The notes: a model not told the origin generated them from the sequence alone. A stretch of DNA of 8,450 nt from an uncultured Oscillibacter sp. (GCA_910583695.1 CAJTZL010000085.1:1-8450), one strand, 5' to 3'; counted from the stretch's first letter, positions 1 through 6,584 are shown. Translations and numbers: made by a program.

Positions 1-732
1 CCCGCCCTGGACGACGAGTTCGCCAAGGACGTCAGCGAGTTCGACACCCTGGACGAGCTGAAGGCGGACCTGGAGAAGCAGATCACTGAGGAGCGGGAGA
101 AGGAGGCCCAGCGGGGCTTTGAGGACGCGCTGATGGAGCAGGTGGCCCAGGGCATTACTGCGGAGATTCCCGACGCCATGGTGGAAGGACAGGCCCGGCA
201 GTTTGTGGAGAACTTCCGCACCCAGATCGCCCAGCAGGGCATCCCCTACGACCAGTATCTCCAGATGACCGGCCTTCAGGAGTCCAAGCTGCTGGAGGAC
301 GCCAAGGAGCCCGCCCTGCGGCAGGTGAAGATGGATCTGGCGGTCATGGCCATCATCAAGGCCGAAAGCATTGAGGCCGGCGACGAGGCTGTGGAGGAAG
401 AGTACAAGAAGCTGGCGGAGCAGTTCGGCATGGATGTGGAGATGGTAAAGAAGTACATCCAGGCGGATCAGGTGAAGGACCAGATTTGCAGCCGCCGGGC
501 CATTGATGTGGTGGCGGAGAGCGCTATCGCCGTCAAGCCGGAGGAGAAGCCCGCCGAAGAGAAGGGCTCCGAGTCCGCCGCTGAGGAGAAGAAGCCCGCC
601 CGGAAGCCTCGGAAGAAGAAGACCGAGGAGGCCGCCGAAGGCGAAGAGCCTTCCGCCGAGGAGAAGAAGCCCGCCCGGAAGCCCCGGAAGAAGAAGACCG
701 AGGACGCGGAGGAGCCGAAGGACGCGGAGTAA
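1..732 (+). CDS. tig: Trigger factor, C-terminal part (5' end outside window)
   Basis: Trigger factor is the ribosome-bound chaperone that meets nascent chains at the exit tunnel. The reading frame is open from base 1 to a TAA at 730-732, giving 243 residues; the ribosome-binding and PPIase domains lie upstream of the window. The first residues (PALDDEFAKDVSEFDTLDEL) are the conserved opening of the C-terminal chaperone domain, followed by its long-helix region up to about residue 178. After that comes a roughly 65-residue low-complexity tail made almost only of A, E, K, P, R, S, T, G and D. The tail contains two identical 15-residue basic units starting EEKKPARKPRKKK, at residues 195-209 and 220-234 of this partial protein. 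Bacillus-type trigger factors lack such a tail, while longer charged tails are, as I recall, seen in some Clostridia. The gene leads the tig-clpP-clpX-lon cluster. The family call is secure; the role of the tail is unknown. Confidence 0.96.
   Translation, partial: PALDDEFAKDVSEFDTLDELKADLEKQITEEREKEAQRGFEDALMEQVAQGITAEIPDAMVEGQARQFVENFRTQIAQQGIPYDQYLQMTGLQESKLLEDAKEPALRQVKMDLAVMAIIKAESIEAGDEAVEEEYKKLAEQFGMDVEMVKKYIQADQVKDQICSRRAIDVVAESAIAVKPEEKPAEEKGSESAAEEKKPARKPRKKKTEEAAEGEEPSAEEKKPARKPRKKKTEDAEEPKDAE
583..703 (+). repeat. Duplicated 46-bp in-frame repeat coding the basic tail of trigger factor
   Basis: Bases 583-628 and 658-703 are the same 46-base segment with one difference (CCT versus CCC for a proline codon), offset by 75 bases, so the reading frame is kept. 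Each copy codes for 15 identical residues (EEKKPARKPRKKKTE). The near-identity at synonymous positions suggests a recent tandem duplication or ongoing repeat homogenisation rather than protein-level convergence alone. The bases between the copies code for an acidic, alanine-rich linker. Confidence 0.9.
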
Positions 733-762
733 TTATAAATAAGCCGAATCTTTACTTGCGGG

Positions 763-791
763 TTCACAGATTCGACACCTTTTCACATGAT
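763..791 (+). promoter_or_regulatory. Candidate sigma-A promoter for clpP
   Basis: TTCACA at 763-768 matches five of six bases of the -35 consensus. CATGAT at 786-791 matches four of six bases of the -10 consensus, and the spacer is exactly 17 bases. An alternative extended -10 (TG-G-TATCAT, 797-805) lies just downstream but has no good -35 partner. Transcription would begin near 798 or 812 and give a leader of about 75-90 bases before clpP. The position between tig and clpP fits a promoter that lets clpP be expressed apart from tig. This is pattern matching only, so confidence is low. Confidence 0.35.
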
Positions 792-812
792 GCCTGTGGT
801 ATCATGTGAAAA
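780..812. promoter_or_regulatory. Perfect 12-bp inverted repeat with 9-base spacer between tig and clpP
   Basis: TTTTCACATGAT at 780-791 is exactly complementary to ATCATGTGAAAA at 801-812. The spacer (792-800) can add one G-U and two C-G pairs, giving a 15-bp RNA stem closed by a three-base loop. No U tract follows, so it does not look like an intrinsic terminator. It covers the candidate -10 element and start region of clpP, which is where a repressor operator would lie. The 9-base spacing equals that of the CIRCE element bound by HrcA, but the sequence is not CIRCE (TTAGCACTC arms) and is not a CtsR heptamer repeat. It could be an operator or an mRNA structure; the sequence does not decide which. 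Confidence 0.6.
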
Positions 813-823
813 TGGTTATATGG

Positions 824-857
824 GTTTCCGCCGGAGCGCACTTCACCCGGCGGAAGC
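824..857 (+). other. G+C-rich hairpin in the clpP leader
   Basis: TTCCGCCGG at 826-834 pairs perfectly with CCGGCGGAA at 847-855. A T-G and a G-C pair at the base extend the stem to 11 bp with a 12-base loop. It ends 17 bases before the clpP Shine-Dalgarno and no U tract follows, so it is more likely an mRNA-stabilising or translation-modulating structure than a terminator. Confidence 0.5.
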
Positions 858-874
858 GGCGTCCACTAAAGACT

Positions 875-890
875 GGAGGTTTTCAAATTG
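875..890 (+). promoter_or_regulatory. Ribosome binding site fixing the TTG start of clpP
   Basis: GGAGGT at 875-880 is a strong Shine-Dalgarno, seven bases before TTG at 888-890. The first in-frame ATG is about 75 codons further in, well inside the conserved ClpP fold. The spacing and the conserved N-terminus that follows therefore make TTG the start. Confidence 0.85.
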
Positions 891-1490
891 AGTTTAGTTC
901 CCTATGTAGTTGAGCAGACCAACCGGGGCGAGCGGTCCTATGACATTTTCTCCCGGCTGCTGAACGACCGGATCGTGTTTCTGGGCGAGGAGGTCAACGC
1001 CACAACGGCCAGCCTGATCGTGGCCCAGCTTCTCTATCTGGAGGCCCAGGACCCCGACAAGGACATCCAGCTGTATATCAACAGCCCGGGAGGTTCCGTT
1101 ACCGACGGCATGGCCATCTATGATACCATGCAGTACGTCAAGTGCGATGTCTCCACCATCTGCGTGGGCATGGCGGCCAGCATGGGCGCTTTCCTGCTCT
1201 CCGCCGGAGCCAAGGGCAAGCGCATTGCCCTGCCCAACGCGGAGATCATGATTCACCAGCCCTCCGCCGGGACCCAGGGCCAGATCACCGATATGGCCAT
1301 CCACCTGAAACGCCTGGAGACGATCAAGAAGCGGATGAACCGCATTCTGGCGGAAAACACGGGCCGTTCCATTGAGGAGGTCACGGCTGCCTGTGAGCGG
1401 GATAACTTCATGAGCGCCGAGGAGGCCAAGGAGTTCGGCCTGATCGACAAGATTCTGGTCAATAAGGAAGAGAAAAAGGACGAGGCCTAA
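888..1490 (+). CDS. clpP: ATP-dependent Clp protease proteolytic subunit ClpP
   Basis: ClpP is the serine peptidase that forms the two-ring, 14-subunit degradation chamber and works with AAA+ unfoldases such as ClpX. The protein has 200 residues, close to the usual 190-210. The catalytic triad is visible: Ser98 in GMAASMG, His123 in MIHQPSAG and Asp172 in ERDNFMS. The SPGGSV oxyanion-loop motif is at residues 66-71. The N-terminus (SLVPYVVEQTNRGERSYDIFSRLL) is typical of mature ClpP with little or no propeptide. The start is TTG with a strong Shine-Dalgarno seven bases upstream. clpX follows after 36 bases with no terminator, so the two are co-transcribed and make ClpXP. A candidate promoter and an inverted repeat lie upstream. 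No key residue is missing. Confidence 0.98.
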   Translation: MSLVPYVVEQTNRGERSYDIFSRLLNDRIVFLGEEVNATTASLIVAQLLYLEAQDPDKDIQLYINSPGGSVTDGMAIYDTMQYVKCDVSTICVGMAASMGAFLLSAGAKGKRIALPNAEIMIHQPSAGTQGQITDMAIHLKRLETIKKRMNRILAENTGRSIEEVTAACERDNFMSAEEAKEFGLIDKILVNKEEKKDEA

Positions 1491-1526
1491 ACGCGAAGCC
1501 CCATCCCCGATAGAGAGGTAGAAACC

Positions 1527-2831
1527 ATGAACGACGACGGCAAGAAAACCCTGCGATGTTCCTTCTGCGGCAAGCATGAGCAGCAGATTCACCGCATGAT
1601 ACAGGGGCCCGGCGTGCGCATCTGCGATGAGTGCGTCCATCTGTGCATGAGCATTTTGAACGACGGCTTTGAGCCCGATGCTCCGGCGCTGGAGGACCTG
1701 CCGGACCAGCTGCCCACCCCCCGGGAGATTCGAGACGTGCTGGATCAGTATGTCATCGGCCAGGAGGAGGCAAAGGTCGCCCTGTCCGTGGCGGTGTACA
1801 ACCACTATAAGCGCATTTTCTTCGGCGGCGACGAGGATGTGGAGCTCCAGAAGAGCAACATTCTGATGCTGGGCCCCACCGGCTCCGGCAAGACCCTCTT
1901 TGCCCAGACCCTGGCCAAAATTTTGAAGGTGCCCTTTGCCATTGCCGACGCCACCACCCTCACGGAGGCGGGCTATGTGGGCGACGACGTGGAAAACATT
2001 CTTCTCCGCCTCCTCCAGGCGGCGGACTTCGACGTGGAACGGGCGGAGCACGGCATCATCTATGTGGATGAAATCGACAAAATTGCCCGGAAGAGCGAAA
2101 ACACCTCCATCACCCGGGACGTCTCCGGCGAGGGCGTGCAGCAGGCTCTGCTGAAAATTGTGGAGGGAACCGTGGCCAACGTCCCGCCCCAGGGCGGCCG
2201 GAAGCACCCCCACCAGGAGTTCATCCAGATGAACACGAAAAACATCCTGTTTATCTGCGGCGGCGCCTTTGACGGGCTGGAGAAGATCATCGAAAAGCGC
2301 CTGGATCAGAAGAGCATCGGCTTCGGAGCCAATGTCCAGGGCAAAAAGGACAAGGACCTGAGCAAAATCCTTCATGAGGTCCAGCCCCACGACATCCTGA
2401 AGTACGGCATTATTCCGGAGCTGGTGGGCCGCCTGCCGGTGATTGCGCCCCTGAACGGCCTGAGGCGGGAGGACTTGGTCCGCATTCTCCAGGAGCCCAA
2501 GAACGCCCTGGTGAAGCAGTACAGGAAGCTGCTGGAATACGATGACGTGGAGCTGGAGTTCGAGCTGGAGGCGCTGGACGCCATCGCCGACAAGGCCATT
2601 GAGCGGAACATCGGCGCCCGGGGGCTGCGGGCCGTCATGGAGAGTATGCTGACCCAGATCATGTATGACATCCCCTCGGACCCCACCATTGTCAAGGCCG
2701 TCATCACCAAGGAGTGCGTAGACGGTACGGGCCAGCCCATTTTGACAAAGGACCCGGAGAAGGTGAGCTACTCCGTAAAGCTGAATCCCGGCAAGGGCGG
2801 GAAGTCCCGCCCTCCCAAGTCCGCATCCTGA
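1527..2831 (+). CDS. clpX: ATP-dependent Clp protease ATP-binding subunit ClpX
   Basis: ClpX is the AAA+ hexameric unfoldase that recognises substrates, including ssrA-tagged proteins, and threads them into ClpP. At 434 residues it has the usual length. An N-terminal zinc-binding domain carries Cys11, Cys14, Cys33 and Cys36. The AAA+ module shows Walker A GPTGSGKT (116-123), pore loop GYVG (149-152), Walker B ending in Asp181-Glu182, the RKH pore motif (225-227), the ClpP-docking IGF loop (264-266), an arginine-finger region ELVGR (298-302) and sensor 2 GARGLR (363-368). Every element needed for unfolding and for ClpP binding is present. The ATG at 1527 has a GAGAGGT Shine-Dalgarno about seven bases upstream. 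It sits directly after its partner clpP and before lon, separated from lon by about 130 bases with two hairpins. Confidence 0.98.
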   Translation: MNDDGKKTLRCSFCGKHEQQIHRMIQGPGVRICDECVHLCMSILNDGFEPDAPALEDLPDQLPTPREIRDVLDQYVIGQEEAKVALSVAVYNHYKRIFFGGDEDVELQKSNILMLGPTGSGKTLFAQTLAKILKVPFAIADATTLTEAGYVGDDVENILLRLLQAADFDVERAEHGIIYVDEIDKIARKSENTSITRDVSGEGVQQALLKIVEGTVANVPPQGGRKHPHQEFIQMNTKNILFICGGAFDGLEKIIEKRLDQKSIGFGANVQGKKDKDLSKILHEVQPHDILKYGIIPELVGRLPVIAPLNGLRREDLVRILQEPKNALVKQYRKLLEYDDVELEFELEALDAIADKAIERNIGARGLRAVMESMLTQIMYDIPSDPTIVKAVITKECVDGTGQPILTKDPEKVSYSVKLNPGKGGKSRPPKSAS

Positions 2832-2841
2832 CACAAAAGCA

Positions 2842-2862
2842 GGCCCGGCTCTCTGCCGGGCT
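2842..2862 (+). other. First hairpin of the clpX-lon gap
   Basis: GCCCGGC at 2843-2849 pairs perfectly with GCCGGGC at 2855-2861 around a five-base TCTCT loop, with a further G-T wobble at the base. It begins 11 bases after the clpX stop. The sequence after it is GAGAGAGAGG, with no U tract, so it is a poor intrinsic terminator on the plus strand. An AAAA run just upstream (2836-2839) would form a short U run if read from the minus strand. It could be a 3'-end stabiliser or a weak attenuator. Confidence 0.55.
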
Positions 2863-2866
2863 GAGA

Positions 2867-2896
2867 GAGAGGAAGGGAGTAATATCCCTTCCTCTC
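2867..2896 (+). other. Second hairpin of the clpX-lon gap, 12 bp perfect stem
   Basis: GAGAGGAAGGGA at 2867-2878 is the exact complement of TCCCTTCCTCTC at 2885-2896, with a six-base loop. The arms are purine-only and pyrimidine-only apart from none that mispair. The next bases are GGGTTGTAAGG, so there is no U tract. The AGAGAG at 2864-2869 could instead pair with CTCTCT at 2849-2854 in the loop region of the preceding hairpin, so the two structures are potentially interlocking. It lies 66 bases before the lon start and may set the level of lon relative to clpX. Confidence 0.6.
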
Positions 2897-2945
2897 GGGT
2901 TGTAAGGACCAATTCCATTCCTTACCACTATTTCCCAGCCCCTGG

Positions 2946-2965
2946 AAAGGAGCGTGAACCCTATG
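2946..2965 (+). promoter_or_regulatory. Ribosome binding site deciding the lon start
   Basis: AAAGGAG at 2946-2952 is the only good Shine-Dalgarno. GTG at 2954 lies one base after it, which is too close, while ATG at 2963 lies ten bases after it. A third in-frame ATG at 2972 is 19 bases away. The ATG at 2963 is therefore preferred, although ten bases is at the long end of the usual range. Confidence 0.65.
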
Positions 2966-5368
2966 ACGCCTATGGAACCCACCACAATGAATATGCCCGT
3001 CCTGGCCCTCCGGGGTCTGACGGTCTTTCCCCATATGAACCTGACCTTTGATGTGGAGCGTCCGATTTCCATTGCGGCCCTGGAGCGGGCCATGGAAGGG
3101 GAGCAGGACATTTTCCTGGTTACGCAGCGGGAGATCAGCGTGGAGCGCCCGGAGGAAAGGGACCTGTACGAGATCGGCACCGTGTCCCATATCCGGCAGA
3201 TTCTCCGCCTGTCTTCCGGCTCCGCCCGGGTCATGGTAGAGGGCCGGAGGCGGGCCCGGCTGCGGCGGCTGTGGCAGTCCTCCCCGTATCTCCAGGCCAA
3301 TGTTGAGGAGTTGCCGGAGGAGGTCCCCTCCGAAGCCCGGAGCCCCCGGGCGGAAGCCCTGCTCCGTCAGGCCTGGAGCCTGTTCAGCGAATACGCCCAG
3401 CTCTCCGGCGCGGTGCCGGAGGAGATTGTCACCACCGTGATGGACAGCCGGGACGTGGGGCGGCTGGCGGACTTCATCGCCCAGAACATCCCCCTGCGGC
3501 ACACGGATAAGCAGGAGATTCTGGAGGAGCTGGCCCCCTTCGTCCGGCTGCGGAAGCTCAACGGCCTTCTGGCCCGGGAGTGCAGCATCCTGGGCTTCGA
3601 GCACGAGATGGAGGGCAAGATTCGGGATCAGCTGATTCGCACCCAGAGAGACCAGATTCTCCGCACGCAGATTCGGGTCCTCCAGAACGAGCTGGGGGAG
3701 GACGACGATGAGGATGAGGTGGAGGATTACTGCCGCAGGATTCTGGAGCTGAGTCTGGAGGAAGAGGCGGAAAAGCACCTGCTGAAGGAGGCGGGAAAGC
3801 TCTCCCGCCAGCCCTATGGCAGCGCCGAGGCATCGGTGATCCGGAACTATCTGGACGTGTGCCTGGAGATGCCCTGGAACAAGACGACCCGGGAACGGGT
3901 CAGCGTGGAGGCTGCCCGGAAGGTGCTGGAGAAGGACCACTTCGGCCTGGAAAAGGTGAAGGAGCGCATTCTGGAAACCATCGCTGTCCGGCAGATGAAC
4001 CCAAAGGGCAAGGGACAGATTCTCTGCCTCGTGGGCCCGCCGGGGGTGGGCAAGACCTCCATCGCCATCAGCGTCGCCAAGGCGCTGAACCGGAAACTGG
4101 CCCGGCTCTCCCTGGGCGGCGTCCGGGACGAGGCGGATATTCGGGGACACCGCCGGACCTACATCGGCTCCATGCCCGGCCGGGTGATCGACGCCATCAT
4201 CCGGGGCGGGTCCATGAATCCTCTGCTGTTGCTGGATGAGATCGACAAGCTGGGCAATGATTACCGGGGAGATCCGGCCTCCGCCCTGCTGGAGGTGCTG
4301 GACAGCGAGCAGAACCACGCTTTCCGGGACCACTATATGGAGATTCCCGTGGACCTGAGCCAGATCATGTTTGTCACCACCGCCAACACCACCGATACCA
4401 TCCCCCAGCCTCTGCTGGACCGGATGGAGGTGATCCGCCTTACCAGCTACACCGACGAGGAGAAGGTGGAAATCGCCCGCCGCCATCTGTTGCCCAAGCA
4501 GCTGGCGGAGCACGGCCTGAAAAAGTCCACCCTCCGGGTGGACGACAAGGTGCTCCGGGCCATCATCCGGGACTACACCCGGGAGTCCGGCGTCCGTCTG
4601 TTGGAGCGGCGTGTGGCGGCCCTGTGCCGGAAGACGGACATGAAGCTGGTTTCCGGCGAAACGAAGCGGGTTACGGTGACGGAAGAGGATCTGCCCAAGT
4701 TCCTGGACTGTCAGCCCTATCCCCCCGCCCTTCACACGGAGCGGGAGGAGGTCGGCGTGGTCAACGGCTTGGCCTGGACGGAGACCGGCGGTGAGATTCT
4801 GGAGGTGGAAGTCGTCGTCTGCGAGGGCACCGGCAAGCTGGAGCTCACCGGAAACCTGGGCGACGTGATGAAGGAATCCGCCCAGGCGGCTTTGAGCTGC
4901 ATCCGCAGCCGGGCGGCGGTGCTGGGAGTGGAGGCGGAGTTCTATAAAAACAAGGATATTCACGTCCACTTCCCGGAGGGCGCAGTGCCCAAGGACGGCC
5001 CCTCGGCGGGCATTGCCGTTACCACTGCCATGCTCTCTGCCCTGACAGACCGGAAGATCAAGGCGGGCCTTGCCATGACAGGGGAGGTGACGCTCCGGGG
5101 CCGGGTACTGGCCATCGGCGGCTTGAAGGAGAAGACCATGGCCGCCCTGCGCAGCGGCATCGGCACGGTGCTGATTCCCAAGGACAACGTCCGGGACTTG
5201 GAGGAGATCGATCAGACGGTCCGGGCGGCGCTGAAGTTCATCCCGGTGGAGACCATTGATCAGGTCTTTGCCGCGGCCTTGACGGCCCAGCCGGAGGCGG
5301 CCCGGGAGGAGACGGCGGTTTTCGTCCCCGTGCCCCGGGAGAAGGCGGAAGCCGTCCTGCGGCAGTAA
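2963..5368 (+). CDS. lon: ATP-dependent protease Lon (LonA type)
   Basis: Lon is a cytosolic AAA+ serine protease that degrades misfolded proteins and some short-lived regulators within one polypeptide. With the ATG at 2963 it has 801 residues, normal for LonA (about 770-820). The N-terminal substrate-binding LON domain begins at about residue 11 with PVLALRGLTVFPHM. A charged coiled-coil stretch follows (about 210-280, with an EDDDEDE acidic patch). The AAA+ domain has Walker A GPPGVGKT (358-365) and Walker B LLLLDEIDK with Asp425-Glu426. The C-terminal protease domain has catalytic Ser681 in PKDGPSAG and Lys722 in IGGLKEK, the Ser-Lys dyad. The GTG at 2954 is a possible alternative start, adding three residues, but is too close to the Shine-Dalgarno. 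I see no HrcA (CIRCE) or CtsR site upstream. engB begins ten bases after the stop. Confidence 0.97.
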   Translation: MTPMEPTTMNMPVLALRGLTVFPHMNLTFDVERPISIAALERAMEGEQDIFLVTQREISVERPEERDLYEIGTVSHIRQILRLSSGSARVMVEGRRRARLRRLWQSSPYLQANVEELPEEVPSEARSPRAEALLRQAWSLFSEYAQLSGAVPEEIVTTVMDSRDVGRLADFIAQNIPLRHTDKQEILEELAPFVRLRKLNGLLARECSILGFEHEMEGKIRDQLIRTQRDQILRTQIRVLQNELGEDDDEDEVEDYCRRILELSLEEEAEKHLLKEAGKLSRQPYGSAEASVIRNYLDVCLEMPWNKTTRERVSVEAARKVLEKDHFGLEKVKERILETIAVRQMNPKGKGQILCLVGPPGVGKTSIAISVAKALNRKLARLSLGGVRDEADIRGHRRTYIGSMPGRVIDAIIRGGSMNPLLLLDEIDKLGNDYRGDPASALLEVLDSEQNHAFRDHYMEIPVDLSQIMFVTTANTTDTIPQPLLDRMEVIRLTSYTDEEKVEIARRHLLPKQLAEHGLKKSTLRVDDKVLRAIIRDYTRESGVRLLERRVAALCRKTDMKLVSGETKRVTVTEEDLPKFLDCQPYPPALHTEREEVGVVNGLAWTETGGEILEVEVVVCEGTGKLELTGNLGDVMKESAQAALSCIRSRAAVLGVEAEFYKNKDIHVHFPEGAVPKDGPSAGIAVTTAMLSALTDRKIKAGLAMTGEVTLRGRVLAIGGLKEKTMAALRSGIGTVLIPKDNVRDLEEIDQTVRAALKFIPVETIDQVFAAALTAQPEAAREETAVFVPVPREKAEAVLRQ

Positions 5369-5378
5369 AGGAGGCGCT

Positions 5379-5972
5379 ATGCCTATCAATTTTGGAAAAG
5401 CGGAATTTGTCCGCTCCGCCGGAACCCGGGAGCAGTTCTTCTGGGACGGCCTGCCCCAGTTCGCCTTTGCGGGCCGGTCCAACGTGGGGAAGTCCTCGGT
5501 AATCAACCGCCTCCTGGGCCGGAAGAATCTGGCCTATGTGGGCTCTTCCCCTGGGAAGACCACCCAGGTAAACTATTTCCTGGTGGATAACCGGGCCTAT
5601 CTGGTGGATCTGCCGGGCTATGGCTACGCCAAGGTTTCCAAGGCGGAGAAGGAGCGCTGGGGCCGCCTGATGGAGAGCTATTTCCAGGAGGCCCATATCA
5701 CCACGGGAGTCTTGATTGTGGACGCCCGGCACAAGCCCACCGCCAACGACCTGACCATGCACGGCTGGTTCCGGGAGACGGGCTGCCCGGAAATCGTGGT
5801 GGCCAACAAGCTGGATAAGCTGAAAAAGAGCCAGATCGACCCCGCCCTGGCCCTGATCCGGGAGACCCTGGAGCTGAGAGAGGAGGATGTTCTTCTGCCC
5901 TTCTCCGCGGAAAAGGGAACCGGGAAGGAGGAGCTGATCCGCCTTTTGAATGCCGCAGTGGAATTAGCGTAG
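5379..5972 (+). CDS. engB: Ribosome biogenesis GTP-binding protein EngB (YsxC/YihA)
   Basis: EngB is a small TrmE-Era-type GTPase needed for late assembly of the 50S ribosomal subunit, and it is essential in many bacteria. The 197-residue length is typical. The G motifs are in order: G1 GRSNVGKSS (32-40), G2 in PGKTTQ (Thr61/Thr62), G3 DLPGYGYA (77-84), G4 NKLD (143-146) and G5 FSAEKG (175-180). The GRSNVGKSS and DLPGYGYA sequences are signatures of this family rather than of Era or Der. AAAGGAGG at 5367-5374 overlaps the lon stop codon and lies four bases before the ATG, so translation is probably coupled to lon. lon followed by ysxC is a known Gram-positive arrangement. A strong terminator begins nine bases after the stop, so this is the last gene of the cluster. 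Confidence 0.97.
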   Translation: MPINFGKAEFVRSAGTREQFFWDGLPQFAFAGRSNVGKSSVINRLLGRKNLAYVGSSPGKTTQVNYFLVDNRAYLVDLPGYGYAKVSKAEKERWGRLMESYFQEAHITTGVLIVDARHKPTANDLTMHGWFRETGCPEIVVANKLDKLKKSQIDPALALIRETLELREEDVLLPFSAEKGTGKEELIRLLNAAVELA

Positions 5973-5981
5973 GCCATTGAA

Positions 5982-6012
5982 AAGAGCCGCCCGGGAGGGC
6001 GGCTCTTCTTTT
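5982..6012. terminator. Intrinsic terminator after engB, probably bidirectional
   Basis: AAGAGCCGCCC at 5982-5992 pairs perfectly over 11 bp with GGGCGGCTCTT at 5997-6007 around a GGGA tetraloop. CTTTT follows (6008-6012). The run GAAAA directly before the stem gives a U run on the opposite strand, so the hairpin can also end the convergent minus-strand transcript of the 131-residue ORF. Confidence 0.92.
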
Positions 6013-6074
6013 GTGACAGGTGGTGATGCATTGCGGGGAAAGGGCGCGGAAGCCGCTTTTGGATCCGGCTTGTG

Positions 6075-6470
6075 CTATCTGAAGGTTACGGTTCCAATGT
6101 AAGTCATGCTCTTGCAGGCGGCCGGATTTTCACCGGGAAAATCCTTTACGGAAATTCCCCAGATCACGTTGCCGCCCTCTATGCCCGCTTCACGGCAGGC
6201 GGTTTCAAAAGCGTCCAAATCCAGGGGCATGTAATATTCCGCCAATTCCCGGCCGGTGTGCATGGAAGCGGAAATGTAGAACCAAAAATCGGTCTCTTCC
6301 AGTTCCTCAAGCCCCGTTTCTCGGCAGAATCCGCACTTCAAATCTTCACCCGGCTTTGAACCGCTTCCGTCTTTCCAGCGCTTCACCGCGTCTTCATAGG
6401 GCTCGTTGTCCCAATACTGCTCAAAGTCTTGTTCAGAAAAGGTTCCAATCCATACATGATATTCTTCCAT
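6075..6470 (-). CDS. Small acidic protein, Imm22-like putative immunity protein
   Basis: The product has 131 residues, no signal peptide or membrane segment, and is strongly acidic (about 26 D/E against 11 K/R). It opens with EEYHVWIGTFSEQDFEQYW and has a central CGFCRETGLEELEETDFWFY stretch. From memory this resembles the Imm22 family of bacterial polymorphic-toxin immunity proteins, whose members start with a short beta-strand pattern like hVWiGtf and have a central D-F motif. I could not run a profile search, so the family call is tentative. The ATG has GGGAG five bases upstream, which supports translation. Its base composition is visibly less G+C-rich than the housekeeping genes around it, suggesting a later arrival. 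It lies alone between two terminators, convergent with engB, and no toxin gene is in the window. I see no clear promoter in the 115 bases upstream. It could instead be an unrelated hypothetical protein. Confidence 0.8.
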   Translation of the reverse strand: MEEYHVWIGTFSEQDFEQYWDNEPYEDAVKRWKDGSGSKPGEDLKCGFCRETGLEELEETDFWFYISASMHTGRELAEYYMPLDLDAFETACREAGIEGGNVIWGISVKDFPGENPAACKSMTYIGTVTFR

Positions 6471-6527
6471 ACAGGCTCCCTATCCGGCAAAGCCGTCTGA
6501 TGGCGCTCGGAGGCGCTCCGGCGCGGA

Positions 6528-6559
6528 AACGCCCGCTGAAAGAACGTTCAGCGGGCGTT
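6528..6559 (-). terminator. Hairpin terminator downstream of gpmI
   Basis: AACGCCCGCTGAA at 6528-6540 pairs perfectly over 13 bp with TTCAGCGGGCGTT at 6547-6559, with a six-base loop. On the minus strand it starts 25 bases after the gpmI stop and its 3' arm runs into only three T residues (GCGTTTCC), so the U tract is short. It probably ends the gpmI transcript at least partly. Some readthrough could supply the Imm22-like gene, for which no promoter is evident. Confidence 0.7.
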
Positions 6560-6584
6560 GAGAGTTGTTCACTCTGGAGAGCGC

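Noticed and set aside
780..812. Intrinsic terminator of tig
   Set aside because: The stem is A+T-rich, begins with T and ends with A, and is not followed by a U run, so it lacks the features of an intrinsic terminator.
733..887. CIRCE (HrcA) or CtsR control of clpP
   Set aside because: I looked for TTAGCACTC/GAGTGCTAA arms and for GGTCAAA heptamer repeats in the tig-clpP and clpX-lon gaps and found neither. The inverted repeat at 780-812 only shares the 9-base spacing.
894..2918. Long minus-strand open frame of 674 codons opposite clpP and clpX
   Set aside because: It is a shadow of G+C-rich codon bias in clpP and clpX, has no recognisable domain, and its product is low-complexity in the way antisense frames usually are.
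2768..5506. Very long minus-strand open frame of 912 codons opposite lon and engB
   Set aside because: It mirrors the whole of lon, which has every expected motif. The antisense product is rich in H, Q, L, G and P with no family signature and no plausible ribosome binding site context.
6050..6071. Small hairpin just downstream of the Imm22-like gene as its own terminator
   Set aside because: AAGCCG/CGGCTT is only 6 bp with a ten-base loop and no U tract. The stronger bidirectional hairpin at 5982-6012 explains termination better.
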